Shown here: one piece after another, positions 12,509 through 21,904 of the stretch | Layout of the letters: every line of letters begins with the position of its first letter | Numbering within the stretch: position 1 is the stretch's first letter | Assembly: GCF_016464705.1 (NCBI RefSeq) | Contig: NZ_JAEHOB010000008.1 | Span: 62,001-126,000 of the forward strand | Reading direction: 5' to 3' | Source: Qaidamihabitans albus | GTDB taxonomy: Bacteria > Actinomycetota > Actinomycetes > Mycobacteriales > Pseudonocardiaceae | DNA: 64,000 bases | The notes under the pieces: generated by a model | The model's database searches: none | Seen by the model: the letters and a program-made list of their open reading frames with translations, nothing else | What the model was told of the DNA's origin: nothing | Translations under genes and position numbers: made by a program

Positions 12509-14584
12509 TCAGGCCGGGGCGGCCGCATCAAGTCTGCGCAGCGCGTCGCGGGCGACCTGCGGGTCCGAGGTCGGCCAGAACGGCGGCAGCGAGGCGCGCA
12601 GGAAACCGCCGTAGCGGGCGGTCGCAAGGCGCGGATCGAGCACGGCGACGACGCCACGGTCGGTGATGGTGCGGTGCAGCCTGCCGGTGCCCTGCGCAAG
12701 CAGCAGCGCCGCGTGCGTGGCGGCTACGGTGAGGAAACCGTTGCCGCCACGGGCCTCCACGGCGCGCTGGCGTGCGGAGGACACCGGGTCGTCCGGGCGG
12801 GGGAACGGCAGCCGGTCGACGAGAACCAGCTGCAGCGAGGGCCCCGGCACGTCCACGCCCTGCCACAGTGAGAGCGTGCCGAACAGGCAGGTTCGCGGAT
12901 CCTCGGCGAACTTGCGCACGAGCAGCGAGGTGGAGTCCTCGCCCTGGCACAGGATCGGCTGTTCGACGCGGTCGCGCAGCTCGTCGGTGGCCTGCTTGGC
13001 GGCGCGCATCGAGGAGAACAGCCCCAGCGTGCGCCCGCCCGCCGCGTCGATCAGCTCGGCGATCTCGTCCAGTGTGGACACACTGAGGCCGTCGCGGCCG
13101 GGTGGCGGCAGGTGCTTGGCGACGTAGAGGATGCCGTTGCGCCGGTGGTCGAACGGCGAGCCCACGTCGATGCCGGTCCAGTGCGGGCCGTCCGACTCGC
13201 CGGGCGGGGCCTTGTCCGTCGCCGTTCCCGCGACCTTGGCCCGCCGCTGCTCCGCCGCGGGCGGCAGGCCCCACTGCCGGGCGAGGGTGTCGAACGTGCC
13301 GCCCAGGGTGAGGGTGGCCGAGGTCAGCACCGCCGTGCTCAGCCCGAACACCCGCTCCCGCAGCAGCCCGCCGACGGCCAGCGGCGCGACATGCAGCGTC
13401 GGCGGGCGCGGGGTCGCGGACTGCTGGTCGCCGCTGAGCCACACCACGTCGCGCTGCTCGGCCCGGTCGTCGTCGAACGCGTCGAGCAGCCGCACCGCCG
13501 TGTCGTGCACCTCGTCGAGCAGGGACCTGGCGAGCTTGCGCACCGTGGCCTCCTCGACGTCCTCCTTGCGTTCCGAGCCGAGCGCGGTGATGCACGCGTG
13601 GGCGGCGTCGCGCACGGCGGTCAGCGCGCCGTTCAGCGGCTGCGGCAGCGTGTCCATCCGGCCAGGCGGCAGCTCGTCGAGCACCAGCGCGAGGCCGTCG
13701 CCGGACTCCAGCAGCCGGTCGGCGACGTCGGCGTCGATGAGCTTGCCGCAGCGCCGGGTGGCCGCGGAGATCATCGAGCTGGTCAGCTCGTCGGTGGCCA
13801 CGGACGTCACCCGGTCGACCAGCTCGTGCGCCTCGTCGATGATCACCAGGTCGTGCTCGGGCAGCACCTGGTGATCCTGCAGCGCGTCGATCGCGAGCAG
13901 GGCGTGGTTGGTGACCACCACGTCCGCGCGGCCAGCCTCGCCGCGGGCGCGCTCGGCGAAGCAGTCGGTGCCGATCGGGCAGCGCGCCACGCCGAGGCAT
14001 TCCTTCGCGGTGACCGACACCTGCCGCCACGCCTGCTCCGACACGCCCGGCACCAGCTCGTCGCGGTCCCCGGTCTCGGTGTCGGACGACCACTCGTGGA
14101 GGCGCTTGACCTCCCGGCCGAGGCGCGAGACGGCGTAGGGGTCGAACAGCGACGTGTCCTCGGGTTCCTCCGGTGCGCCGGTGTCGAGCCGGTGCAGGCA
14201 AAGGTAGTTGCGCCTGCCCTTGAGGATCGCGAACGTGGGCTCCCGCCCTAGCGGCTTCTTCAGCGCCTTCGCCAGCCTGGGCAGATCCCGGTCGACGAGC
14301 TGCCGCTGCAGGGCGATGGTGGCCGTCGAGACCACCACGGTGGCCTCCCGCTCGACCGCGTGCCGGATCGCGGGCACCAGGTACGCCAGCGACTTGCCGG
14401 TGCCGGTACCCGCCTGCACGGCGAGATGCTCACCGGTGCGGATCGTCTCGCCGACCGCCTCCGCCATCCGCACCTGGCCCTCACGCTCGGTGCCGCCGAC
14501 GGCGTCGACCGCGTGCGCCAGGAGGTCGCGGACGCTGGGCAGTGCTGAACGATCGCCGGACACGGGGACAGACGTTACCGCCAC
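12509..14584 (-). CDS. dinG: DinG/XPD-family ATP-dependent DNA helicase
   Basis: A 691-aa superfamily 2 helicase of the Fe-S cluster XPD/DinG group, 5'-3' unwinding in DNA repair. Walker A AGTGTGKS is at residues 58-65, the DEAH box is in VIIDEAHELVD, and the four-Cys Fe-S region includes RNYLCLHRL and AKECLGVARCPIGTDCF. C-terminal motifs include FGTLSLWQGVDVPG and the arginine finger region GTGRLHRTITDRG. GTG 14584 is the longest start; GTG about 27 bp downstream (MSGDRSALPS) is equally possible. Orthologue position matches Rv1329c at the edge of the conserved block. Confidence 0.93.
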   Translation of the reverse strand: MAVTSVPVSGDRSALPSVRDLLAHAVDAVGGTEREGQVRMAEAVGETIRTGEHLAVQAGTGTGKSLAYLVPAIRHAVEREATVVVSTATIALQRQLVDRDLPRLAKALKKPLGREPTFAILKGRRNYLCLHRLDTGAPEEPEDTSLFDPYAVSRLGREVKRLHEWSSDTETGDRDELVPGVSEQAWRQVSVTAKECLGVARCPIGTDCFAERARGEAGRADVVVTNHALLAIDALQDHQVLPEHDLVIIDEAHELVDRVTSVATDELTSSMISAATRRCGKLIDADVADRLLESGDGLALVLDELPPGRMDTLPQPLNGALTAVRDAAHACITALGSERKEDVEEATVRKLARSLLDEVHDTAVRLLDAFDDDRAEQRDVVWLSGDQQSATPRPPTLHVAPLAVGGLLRERVFGLSTAVLTSATLTLGGTFDTLARQWGLPPAAEQRRAKVAGTATDKAPPGESDGPHWTGIDVGSPFDHRRNGILYVAKHLPPPGRDGLSVSTLDEIAELIDAAGGRTLGLFSSMRAAKQATDELRDRVEQPILCQGEDSTSLLVRKFAEDPRTCLFGTLSLWQGVDVPGPSLQLVLVDRLPFPRPDDPVSSARQRAVEARGGNGFLTVAATHAALLLAQGTGRLHRTITDRGVVAVLDPRLATARYGGFLRASLPPFWPTSDPQVARDALRRLDAAAPA

Positions 14585-14726
14585 CCACCGTCAGGATCGC
14601 CCTCGGTCGGCGCCCGCCGGTCGCCGAATCATCACGAACGTTCCATTCGTCACTCACCGGACGGTCAGAAACCCGGCCTAACGTCGGTCCGTCCGCCTCG
14701 CCGAACCCCCCGATCAAGGAAACCGC

Positions 14727-16583
14727 ATGGCACAACGAACTCCGTTCCGGCTGCTCGGCGCCGTACTGGCCGTCGCAGGAACCGCACTGCTCACCGCTCC
14801 CGTGGCGACGACCGCGCAGGCGGCCCCTGGCGACGTCGTCGTCGACGAGTCCTTCGACGGCTCAGGGGGCTCAGGGCTGCCGGACGGCTGGACGGCGGCG
14901 GCCGGAGCGTGGCAGGTCAGCGACGGCAGGCTGGTCAACACCGAGCCTGGCGCGCGGTCCAGGATCACGTTCGGCCCGCACCTGAGCGACTACCGCGCCG
15001 AGGCGACCATCCGCTTCGACGCCGTGAACAACGCGAGCCGGTGGGCCGGTATCGTCCTCGACATCGCCCCATCGGGCTCGGTGCCGTGGAGCCAGGCCAT
15101 CATGCGCTCGCAGTCGAGCGCGAGCAACGGCATCGAGTTCGCCGTCCGCACCGCCGGGGAGACCTGGAACGTGACCGATACGGCGGCCGCTCCGTCCGAC
15201 GCGGGCACCGGCCGCGACGTCCGGGTCGCCGTCGAGGTGCACGGAAGCCGCGCGAGCTGGAGCTTCGACGGCGAGACCGTGCTGACCACGACGCAGCTGC
15301 CACGCAGCGCGGACGGTGTGCTCGGCTTCGTCGCGGACGGCGCCCGGATCAGCGTCGACGACGTGGTGGTGACCGAGCTGGAGCCGCTGCCGATCACCAG
15401 GCCCGACGGTGCGCTGCCGCTCACCGTCGCGCACCGCGGGTACTCCTCCGTCGCGCCGGAGAACACGCTCGCCGCCGTCGAGGCCGGTATCCGCGCCAGG
15501 TCGGAATACGTCGAGATCGACGCGCACACCACCGCGGACGGCGTGCCGGTGGTGATGCACGACGCCACCGTCGACCGCACCACCGACGGTTCCGGCGCGG
15601 TCTCGGCCCTGACCGCCGACTACGTCACCGGGCTCGATGCCGGATCCTGGTTCTCCCCGGCCTTCGCAGGCCAGCGCGTGCCGACCCTCGGCGAGGTGCT
15701 CGATCTGGTCGAGGACACCGGTTCGACGCTGCTGCTGGAGGTCAAGGGGCCGGAGACCCGGGCCGAGACGAGCGGGATCGTCACCGAGGTCCTTGAGCGC
15801 GGCATGGCCGGGCAGGTGCTGCTGCAGAGCTTCGACGAGCAGGTGCTCCGCGACGCCCGTGAGCTCGCGCCGCAGATCCCGCGCGGCCTGCTGCGGTCGA
15901 GCCTGGACGCCGACCCGGTGGCCGTCGCCCGCGCGCTCGATGCCGTGGCGTACAACCCGTCGGCGAACGCGCTGCTCGTCAGGCCGGGAGTGGTCGCGGA
16001 CCTGAACGAGGCCGGGATCGCCGTGATGCCCTACACGATCGACGACGCCGCGCGCTGGCAGCGGCTCACCGCGGCCGGGGTCGACGCCGTCATCACCAAC
16101 CGGGCCGGGGAGTTCTCCGGCTGGCGGCAGCGCAGCGAGCAGGCGCGGCCGGCCGAGCCCGCGGTGTCCGTCGCCGCGCCGGCCGACGGCGCCGAGCTGC
16201 GCCGCCACGAGTCCGCGGCCGTCGCGATCGATGCCCGCGACGCCGAGACCGTGACCGTGAAGCTCGACGGCGAGCCGATCGACCCGGGCACGCCACTGGA
16301 CCTGCGCACGCTGCCCGCGGGAACCCACAAGCTGTCCGCGACCGCGAGCGGACCCGGCGGCACCGTCGAGGCGAGCTCGGCGTTCGACGTGCTGGTCGAC
16401 GTGACCGGGGTGCGGGTGCTGGTGGCTGAGGCGGACATCGCGACCCAGCACGCCGTGACCATCCTGCGGCACGTCGACGCGGGCCGCTGGGACCTGGCCG
16501 GGCGCGCGGTCCGCGCTGCGGCGTTCACCCCGGAGCAGCAACGGGTGCTGCTGGGTGACCTCGCCACCCTGCGGGCGGGCTGA
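14727..16583 (+). CDS. Secreted glycerophosphodiester phosphodiesterase, multidomain
   Basis: The 618-aa exported protein has a Sec signal peptide (1-33, cleavage after AQA). Residues 36-225 look like a beta-sandwich (LamG or 3-keto-disaccharide-hydrolase-like: DESFDGSGG, RISVDDVVVTEL). Residues 232-465 are the GDPD TIM barrel with HRGYSSVAPENT, EIDAHTTADGVPVVMHD and LLLEVKGPE, the metal and catalytic set. The C-terminal 150 residues have an Ig-like segment and a helical tail. It should release alcohols from glycerophosphodiesters outside the cell. I saw no clear PHO box upstream. Confidence 0.92.
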   Translation: MAQRTPFRLLGAVLAVAGTALLTAPVATTAQAAPGDVVVDESFDGSGGSGLPDGWTAAAGAWQVSDGRLVNTEPGARSRITFGPHLSDYRAEATIRFDAVNNASRWAGIVLDIAPSGSVPWSQAIMRSQSSASNGIEFAVRTAGETWNVTDTAAAPSDAGTGRDVRVAVEVHGSRASWSFDGETVLTTTQLPRSADGVLGFVADGARISVDDVVVTELEPLPITRPDGALPLTVAHRGYSSVAPENTLAAVEAGIRARSEYVEIDAHTTADGVPVVMHDATVDRTTDGSGAVSALTADYVTGLDAGSWFSPAFAGQRVPTLGEVLDLVEDTGSTLLLEVKGPETRAETSGIVTEVLERGMAGQVLLQSFDEQVLRDARELAPQIPRGLLRSSLDADPVAVARALDAVAYNPSANALLVRPGVVADLNEAGIAVMPYTIDDAARWQRLTAAGVDAVITNRAGEFSGWRQRSEQARPAEPAVSVAAPADGAELRRHESAAVAIDARDAETVTVKLDGEPIDPGTPLDLRTLPAGTHKLSATASGPGGTVEASSAFDVLVDVTGVRVLVAEADIATQHAVTILRHVDAGRWDLAGRAVRAAAFTPEQQRVLLGDLATLRAG

Positions 16584-16590
16584 TCTGCTC

Positions 16591-16635
16591 CCCGGGCGGC
16601 GCTCACCGCGTACGGCGCGGCGAGCGCCGCCCGGG
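16591..16635. terminator. Strong hairpin between convergent genes
   Basis: A 14-bp perfect inverted repeat, CCCGGGCGGCGCTC (16591-16604) and its complement (16622-16635), is separated by 17 nt. It sits between the GDPD stop and the bioY stop, and as a symmetrical GC stem without a U-tract it could end transcription from both sides. Confidence 0.75.
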
Positions 16636-16645
16636 CTCTCGGCTG

Positions 16646-17233
16646 CTACTCCTCGCCGCGGAACCTGCGCGCCAGCGCCCACGAGGCGGGCAGCAGTGCC
16701 GCGGCGAGTGCGATCTTCAGCGCGTCGCCGAGCACGAACGGAAGGACGCCCTTCCCCAGCGCCGTCGCGACGTCGAACGACGCGGCGGCCATCAGCCACG
16801 GCACGCCGACGGCGTAGATCACCAGGTTGCCCAGCGCCATCGTGCCGGCGGTGCGCAGCGGTGTGCGGTCGCCGCCGCGGGCGGCGAGGGCGCCGACCAG
16901 CGCGCCCGCGAAGACGAACCCGACGACGTAGCCGGCGCTGGCGGTCAGCCCCGAGCTGCCGCCGTTGAACCACGGCACCCCGGCCGCGCCCACGACGAGG
17001 TACAGCAGCATCGACGCTGCGCCGCGCTGCCAGCCGAGCGCCGCGCCGGCGAGCAGCGCCGCGAACGTCTGGCCCGTCATCGGAACCGGGCTGCCCGGCA
17101 CCGGGAACACCACCTGTGCGGCGAGGCCGGTCACCGCCGCGGCGGCCGTCACCAGCGTGATGTCGCGGACGAGGGTGCCCGGAACCAGGTCGGCCAGCAC
17201 CGGCCTGCGGGCGGCTAGGGGCAGGGAAGACAC
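16646..17233 (-). CDS. bioY: Biotin transporter substrate-capture protein BioY
   Basis: A 195-aa membrane protein with about six transmembrane segments and the BioY signatures VFPVPGSPVPMTGQTFAALL and VGAAGVPWFNGGSSGL, the biotin-binding S component of an ECF transporter. GTG 17233 follows TCTGGAGG. No bioM/bioN energy module is adjacent, so it either uses a shared ECF module or works alone. A BirA or BioR operator was not recognised upstream. Confidence 0.93.
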   Translation of the reverse strand: MSSLPLAARRPVLADLVPGTLVRDITLVTAAAAVTGLAAQVVFPVPGSPVPMTGQTFAALLAGAALGWQRGAASMLLYLVVGAAGVPWFNGGSSGLTASAGYVVGFVFAGALVGALAARGGDRTPLRTAGTMALGNLVIYAVGVPWLMAAASFDVATALGKGVLPFVLGDALKIALAAALLPASWALARRFRGEE

Positions 17234-17425
17234 GACGACCTCCAGATTGTGCGCTGATTCCCGGGCAGGCTAGCTCCGGTCTCACCGTTCGTGATCGTGG
17301 AAGTCGCCTTTCTCATACCTCACACGACCGGGTGGATTACGCCCGCCCGGGTCAGGGCCCCGCGCACGGTGACCGATGTCGATGAGGGGCCAACGTGGTT
17401 CACGAGATGCTGGGAGGAGTGGCGC

Positions 17426-18100
17426 ATGTCGAGGTTCGGCAGGTCGGCGGTGACGGCGGTGACGGCGGCGGTGACGGCGGCACTGGTCGGCGGATCGCTG
17501 GCGGCACCGGCCGGGGCGCAGGCCCAGGAGCCGGTCTCGACGGCAGGCGCTTCGCTCGGCGCGGTCGACATCGTGGTCGCAGGCACGCCCGCGCGGGCCG
17601 AGCCGATCGCGCAGTGTGACGTCGAGGGGCCGACGGAGAACTCCTCGCGCGGCTCGGGCGCGGGCAGGCACACCAGCTACGGCAGCGGCGACACGACGTG
17701 CGCCCGCGACGCCGACGGCGTTTCCACGGCGAAGGCATCCGGGAGGCGCTTCGAGACCGAGGTGCTGCGGCAGTTCGGCGGACCGGTGCTGCGCGTGCGC
17801 AACTTCTCCGCCGAATGCCGGACCACCGGCAACGGCAGCAGCGGCTACGTCGAGCTGAGCGGTGTCTCCGGTTTCCGGCTGCCCTCGGAGATCCCGCCGG
17901 AGCACACCATCACGATCCCCGGCAGGGCCGAGGGCGACCCGCCGATGGCGGAGCTCGTGCTCAACGAGCTCGTGGCGCCGACCCCGCCGGACGGCAGCCT
18001 CACCACGCACGCCCTGCACATCAAGCTGTTCCCGCAGGGTGGCCCGGGCGGCGGCGACATCTTCGTGGGCACCGCGACCTGCGATCCCTACGCGGCCTGA
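17426..18100 (+). CDS. Secreted protein, choice-of-anchor-P-like
   Basis: A 224-aa exported protein. ATG 17426 is chosen over the longer frame because GGGAGGAG lies 7 nt upstream and a standard signal peptide follows (RFGRSAVTAVTAAVTAALVGG, cleavage near AQAQ). The mature part has four to five cysteines and ends TTHALHIKLFPQGG...IFVGTATC, which resembles the actinobacterial choice-of-anchor P family of cell-surface proteins. No enzyme motif is seen. It stands alone, convergent with the sugar kinase gene. Family placement is moderate. Confidence 0.75.
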   Translation: MSRFGRSAVTAVTAAVTAALVGGSLAAPAGAQAQEPVSTAGASLGAVDIVVAGTPARAEPIAQCDVEGPTENSSRGSGAGRHTSYGSGDTTCARDADGVSTAKASGRRFETEVLRQFGGPVLRVRNFSAECRTTGNGSSGYVELSGVSGFRLPSEIPPEHTITIPGRAEGDPPMAELVLNELVAPTPPDGSLTTHALHIKLFPQGGPGGGDIFVGTATCDPYAA

Positions 18101-18111
18101 TCGCGAGGCGG

Positions 18112-19059
18112 TCAGCGGGGGATGCGGCCCGCTCCGGAGAGCTGGCTGAGCTCGTCGCGGTCGGGTAGCGCGTCGGAGTCGCCGACCACGGAGACCGCGA
18201 AGGCGCCGCACGCCGCGGCGGTGCGGACCCGCCGCTCGGGCGGCGCGCCGGCGAGCAGGTCGGCGAGATAGCCCGCGACGAACGCGTCCCCTGCCCCGTC
18301 CGGATCGACCGCCCGCACCGGATACACCGGCACGTCGTAGCGCGCCCCGTCCAGCTCCGCGACGGCTCCGCGCGGCCCGAGCTTGACCAGCACCTGCTCG
18401 GGCCCCATCGCCGCCAGCGTGGCGGCGAGTTCGGTGGCGGGTCCTTCGAACCCGAGCACCCGTGCCTCGTCGTCACCGGCGAACACGATGTCGGCCTTCG
18501 TCACCAGCTCGCGCAGCACGTCCCTGGCCTCCTCGGGAGGCCACAACGCGTGCCGGTAGTTCACGTCGAAGGACACCGGAACGCCCACCTCCCGCGCGAC
18601 CTCGATCGCCGCGAACACCGCGTCGGCGGCCGTCTTCGACAGCGCGGGCGTGATGCCGGTCAGGTGCAGCACCCCGGCGGCGCGGACCCGGTCCTCGCAG
18701 ACGTCCTCGGCGCTGAGCCGGGAACCGGCGCTGCCGTGGCGGTAGTAGGCCACCCGCGTGGCGTCGGCCGCACGGAAGTCCCTGAGCAGCAGGCCGGTCG
18801 GCGCATCCTGGTCGGTCCTGGCGCCGGAGATGTCGACGTCCTCCGCGCGGATCCGGGACAGCACCAGCGAGCCGGGCTCGTCGGCGCCCACCCGCCCCGC
18901 CCAGGCGGCCAGGGAGCCGAGCCTGCGGACGCCGATGGCGACGGTGGACTCGGCCCCGGCGATGCCGACGCTCACCGTGCTGGCATGACGGAGCCTGCCC
19001 GACTCCGTGCTGAACGCGGCGATGGTCTCGCCGAACGTCAGCAGGCCGCCTCCGCTCAC
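18112..19059 (-). CDS. PfkB-family carbohydrate kinase (KdgK-like)
   Basis: A 315-aa ribokinase-fold kinase, best compared with 2-keto-3-deoxygluconate kinases. Motifs: LTFGETIAAFS at the N-terminus, FDVNYRHALWP in the middle, and the anion-hole/catalytic-base motif DPDGAGDAFVAGYL near residue 255. Most family members read DTTGAGD; the PD change is next to the catalytic GAGD and keeps the Asp base. Its ATG overlaps the pncA stop, so it is the last gene of a pncB-pncA-kinase operon, which raises the possibility that its substrate is a nucleoside or NAD-related sugar rather than KDG. Confidence 0.82.
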   Translation of the reverse strand: MSGGGLLTFGETIAAFSTESGRLRHASTVSVGIAGAESTVAIGVRRLGSLAAWAGRVGADEPGSLVLSRIRAEDVDISGARTDQDAPTGLLLRDFRAADATRVAYYRHGSAGSRLSAEDVCEDRVRAAGVLHLTGITPALSKTAADAVFAAIEVAREVGVPVSFDVNYRHALWPPEEARDVLRELVTKADIVFAGDDEARVLGFEGPATELAATLAAMGPEQVLVKLGPRGAVAELDGARYDVPVYPVRAVDPDGAGDAFVAGYLADLLAGAPPERRVRTAAACGAFAVSVVGDSDALPDRDELSQLSGAGRIPR

Positions 19060-19628
19060 GAACCGACCCGCGGGGTACCCGTGACCTCGACCCCCGCGGT
19101 CCGCATCTCCGCCAGCGCGGAGTCCACAGAGGACTGCGAGACTCCGGCCGTGAGGTCCGCCAGCACACGCACGGAGAAACCGGCCTGCGCGGCGTCGACG
19201 GCCGTCGCGCGCACGCAGTGGTCGGTGGCGATCCCGGTGATGTCCACCCGGTCGGCGCCCCGGGAACGCAACCAGTCGGCGATGCGCTCACCCTGGTCGG
19301 TCTCGCCCTCGAAGCCGGAGTAGCCGTCGCTGTACTGGCCCTTGGAGAACACGGCGGTGATCGGCGTGATGTCCAGCTCGGGACGGAAGGCGGCGCCGCC
19401 GGTGCCCGCGACGCAGTGCGGTGGCCACGACCGCACGAAGTCGGGCTCGTCGCTGAAGTGCGCGCCGGGGTCGATGTGGTAGTCCCTGGTGGCCACGACG
19501 TGCGAGTAGTCGCTGGAGTGGATGTGCTCGGAGATGGCGGCGGCCACTCCGGCGCCGCCGTCCACCGCGAGCGAGCCGCCCTCACAGAAGTCGTTCTGCA
19601 CGTCCACCACGATCAGCGCGGTAGCCAT
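19056..19628 (-). CDS. pncA: Nicotinamidase
   Basis: A 190-aa isochorismatase-fold hydrolase converting nicotinamide to nicotinate in NAD salvage. The catalytic triad is Asp9 (VVDVQNDF), Lys96 (FSKGQYSDGYSGFEG) and Cys138 (TDHCVRATAVDA); metal ligands Asp49, His51, His57 and His71 are in the expected places. It is 34 bp downstream of pncB and overlaps the kinase gene. The same enzyme activates pyrazinamide in mycobacteria. Preceded by GGAGGAGGATCC. Confidence 0.95.
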   Translation of the reverse strand: MATALIVVDVQNDFCEGGSLAVDGGAGVAAAISEHIHSSDYSHVVATRDYHIDPGAHFSDEPDFVRSWPPHCVAGTGGAAFRPELDITPITAVFSKGQYSDGYSGFEGETDQGERIADWLRSRGADRVDITGIATDHCVRATAVDAAQAGFSVRVLADLTAGVSQSSVDSALAEMRTAGVEVTGTPRVGS

Positions 19629-19662
19629 GGATCCTCCTCCTCTTGCCCGGAAGACCGGGCGC

Positions 19663-20961
19663 TCAGCTGAAGGTGGTCGGGATGGCCGGGTCGCCGCCGG
19701 AGAGCTTCAGCCCTTCCCACGGCAGGCTCACCAGCGCGCGGCGCAGCCGTTGCCTTCCATCGTCCAGGGTGGGCAGGTCCTCCACCGGTTGTCCAGCTCG
19801 CAGCAGCGGGATGTGCAGCTCGCGGTCGTACGGTCCGAGCTCCGGTGGCGACGCCGTCCGGTAAACGACCTCCTCCAGCGCGGTGCCGGTCTGCTTGTGC
19901 CTGCGCAGCGCCGACTTGCGCCCGCCACGGGAGGCCTTGTCCTCGCTGCGTTTGGCGACCGGCCTGCCCGCCACCTCGACGAGCTTGTAGACCATGCCCG
20001 CGGTCGGCGCGCCGGATCCGGTGACGACCGACGTGCCGACTCCGTAGGCGTCGACCGGTTCGGCCCGCAGCGCGGCGATGGCGTGCTCGTCGAGGTCGCC
20101 GGAGACGACGATCCGCGCGTCCTTGGCGCCCAGCGAGTCCAGCTGCTCGCGGGCCTTGCGGGCCAGTGGCCCGACGTCGCCCGAGTCGATGCGGACCGCG
20201 CCCAGTTCGCGGCCTGCGACACGCACCGCGGTCTCGATGCCCGCGGTGATGTCGTAGGTGTCCACCAGCAGGGTGGTGTCGGGACCCATCTTGTCGACCT
20301 GCGCGCGGAACGCGGCCTCCTCGGTGTCGTGCAGCAGCATGAACGCGTGCGCGACGGTGCCCCTGGTCGGAATCCCGTAGCGGCGCCCGGCCTCGAGGTT
20401 CGACGTGGTGGCGAACCCGGCGAGGTAGGCGGCGCGGGCGGCGGCGACCGCGGCGTGCTCGTGGGTACGCCGCCCGCCCATCTCGATGATCGGCCTGCCG
20501 TGCGCCGCGCTCGACATGCGGGCGGCCGCCGAGGCGACCGCGCTGTCGTGGTTGAGGATCGACAGCACGAGCGTCTCCAGCACCACCGACTCGGCGAAGC
20601 TGCCGCGCACGGTGAGGATCGGGGAGCCGGGGAAGTACAGCTCGCCCTCCGGGTAGCCGTCGACGTCACCGGTGAAGCGGTAGTCGGCCAGCCAGTCCAG
20701 CGTCTCGCCGCCCACCACGGCCGTGGCCTCCAGCTGGGCCAGCTCGGCGTCGGTGAACCGGAAGTCCGCGATGGCGTCGAGAACGCGGGCGATTCCCGCG
20801 ACCACCCCGTACCGGCGCCCGGCGGGAAGCCTGCGGGCGAACACCTCGAACACGCAGCCGCGCTCGGCTGTGCCGTCGGCCAGTGCACTGGCCAGCATCG
20901 TCAGCTCGTAGTGGTCGGTGAGCAGAGCGGTGCTGGTTCCGGCGGTATCCGATGGGGCCAT
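19663..20961 (-). CDS. pncB: Nicotinate phosphoribosyltransferase
   Basis: A 432-aa enzyme forming nicotinate mononucleotide from nicotinate and PRPP, the step after PncA. Signatures: TDHYELTM at the N-terminus, FEVFARRLPAGRRYGV, SAAHGRPIIEMGGRRTHEHAA, VDTYDI and VRIDSGD. ATG 20961 (MAPSDTAGTS) is chosen; the frame is open 20 codons further upstream without family similarity. It is divergent from clpS, 104 bp apart, as in mycobacteria (Rv1330c-Rv1331). Confidence 0.95.
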   Translation of the reverse strand: MAPSDTAGTSTALLTDHYELTMLASALADGTAERGCVFEVFARRLPAGRRYGVVAGIARVLDAIADFRFTDAELAQLEATAVVGGETLDWLADYRFTGDVDGYPEGELYFPGSPILTVRGSFAESVVLETLVLSILNHDSAVASAAARMSSAAHGRPIIEMGGRRTHEHAAVAAARAAYLAGFATTSNLEAGRRYGIPTRGTVAHAFMLLHDTEEAAFRAQVDKMGPDTTLLVDTYDITAGIETAVRVAGRELGAVRIDSGDVGPLARKAREQLDSLGAKDARIVVSGDLDEHAIAALRAEPVDAYGVGTSVVTGSGAPTAGMVYKLVEVAGRPVAKRSEDKASRGGRKSALRRHKQTGTALEEVVYRTASPPELGPYDRELHIPLLRAGQPVEDLPTLDDGRQRLRRALVSLPWEGLKLSGGDPAIPTTFS

Positions 20962-21065
20962 GCCGGTCAGCCTATTCACCGCCACGACTCGTCGACCGCG
21001 GGGATTCACCCACATGGCCAACCCTCGGCGCCCACCCCCTGTGTTGGTCGTGACACCATGGAGTC

Positions 21066-21350
21066 ATGACCACGCCTGTCGAGGCCGAAGAGACACTCGG
21101 TGCCGATGTGGGTGCCGGGGACAGACCGTGGCAGACCATCGTGTGGAACGACCCGGTCAACCTGATGTCGTACGTGACATACGTGCTGCAGAAGATCTTC
21201 GGGTACAGCAGGGAGCACGCCACGAAGCTGATGCTCGACGTGCACCACAAGGGAAAGGCCACGGTGTCCTCCGGTACCAAGGAAAAGGTCGAGGGCGACG
21301 TCGCGAAGCTGCACGCTGCCGGCCTGTGGGCCACGATGGAGCAGCCGTGA
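21066..21350 (+). CDS. clpS: ATP-dependent Clp protease adaptor ClpS
   Basis: A 94-aa N-end-rule adaptor that delivers substrates to ClpC/ClpP. The conserved core [22 protein letters not shown] and [15 protein letters not shown] includes the Asp and Met/His residues lining the N-degron pocket. It overlaps the next gene by 4 bp (GTGA), matching Rv1331-Rv1332. Confidence 0.95.
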   Translation: MTTPVEAEETLGADVGAGDRPWQTIVWNDPVNLMSYVTYVLQKIFGYSREHATKLMLDVHHKGKATVSSGTKEKVEGDVAKLHAAGLWATMEQP

Positions 21351-21904
21351 AGGGCTGGCGCCGCAAGGGCGCGAAGGTGCTCGCCGAGTTCGAGCAGCAG
21401 GAGGCCGCCGTACTGCGCGGCCTCGTCAGCCAGGTCGACGACATGCTGCGCGCTCGTGGCGACGAGGCGCCGGAGGACGAGCTGAGCGAGCTGACCGGAA
21501 TCCGTACCGGCCCCTCCGAGTCGCCCCACGACCCGGTCCTGTCGCGCCTGCTGCCGGACTTCCACAGGCTGGATCCGGACAACCCGAGCAAGGAGGACCT
21601 CGACTCCGCGGCGGCGCTGCGCTCGCTGCACGAGCCCGAGGTGCTGGAGGCGAAGGTCGGCGTCGCCGCGGAGATGATGCGCACGCTGCCGCCCGAGGGT
21701 GGCGACGTCCGGCTCACCTACGAGCAGGCCGACGCGTGGCTCTCCGCGCTCAACGACGTGCGGCTGGCGCTGGGGACCGCGCTCGACGTCGCCGAGGACA
21801 TGCCGGAAGAGCTGCCCGAGGACGATCCCCGCGCGCCGCATCTCGGCGTCTATCACTGGCTGACCTGGGTGCAGGAGAGCCTCGTACAGGCGCTGTCCGA
21901 GTGA
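21347..21904 (+). CDS. DUF2017 protein
   Basis: A 185-aa cytosolic protein of unknown function, always found next to clpS in actinobacteria (Rv1332 position). GTG 21347 overlaps the clpS TGA. It is mostly helical and acidic, with an N-terminal [20 protein letters not shown] and a C-terminal [15 protein letters not shown]...[15 protein letters not shown]. No catalytic residues stand out. Tight coupling upstream to clpS and downstream to a P1 peptidase suggests a role tied to proteolysis; that is inference. Confidence 0.9.
   Translation: MKGWRRKGAKVLAEFEQQEAAVLRGLVSQVDDMLRARGDEAPEDELSELTGIRTGPSESPHDPVLSRLLPDFHRLDPDNPSKEDLDSAAALRSLHEPEVLEAKVGVAAEMMRTLPPEGGDVRLTYEQADAWLSALNDVRLALGTALDVAEDMPEELPEDDPRAPHLGVYHWLTWVQESLVQALSE

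Noticed and set aside
12528-14201. Second long minus-strand frame under dinG
   Set aside because: A GC-skewed shadow of dinG: Arg/Ala-rich translation without motifs.
14640-14700. PHO box upstream of the secreted GDPD
   Set aside because: GTCACTCACCGG is only a loose match and no paired direct repeats at 11-nt spacing were found.
16591-16635. Member of the 44-bp palindromic element family
   Set aside because: Sequence is unrelated (CCCGGGCGGCGCTC arms); it is a separate hairpin terminator.
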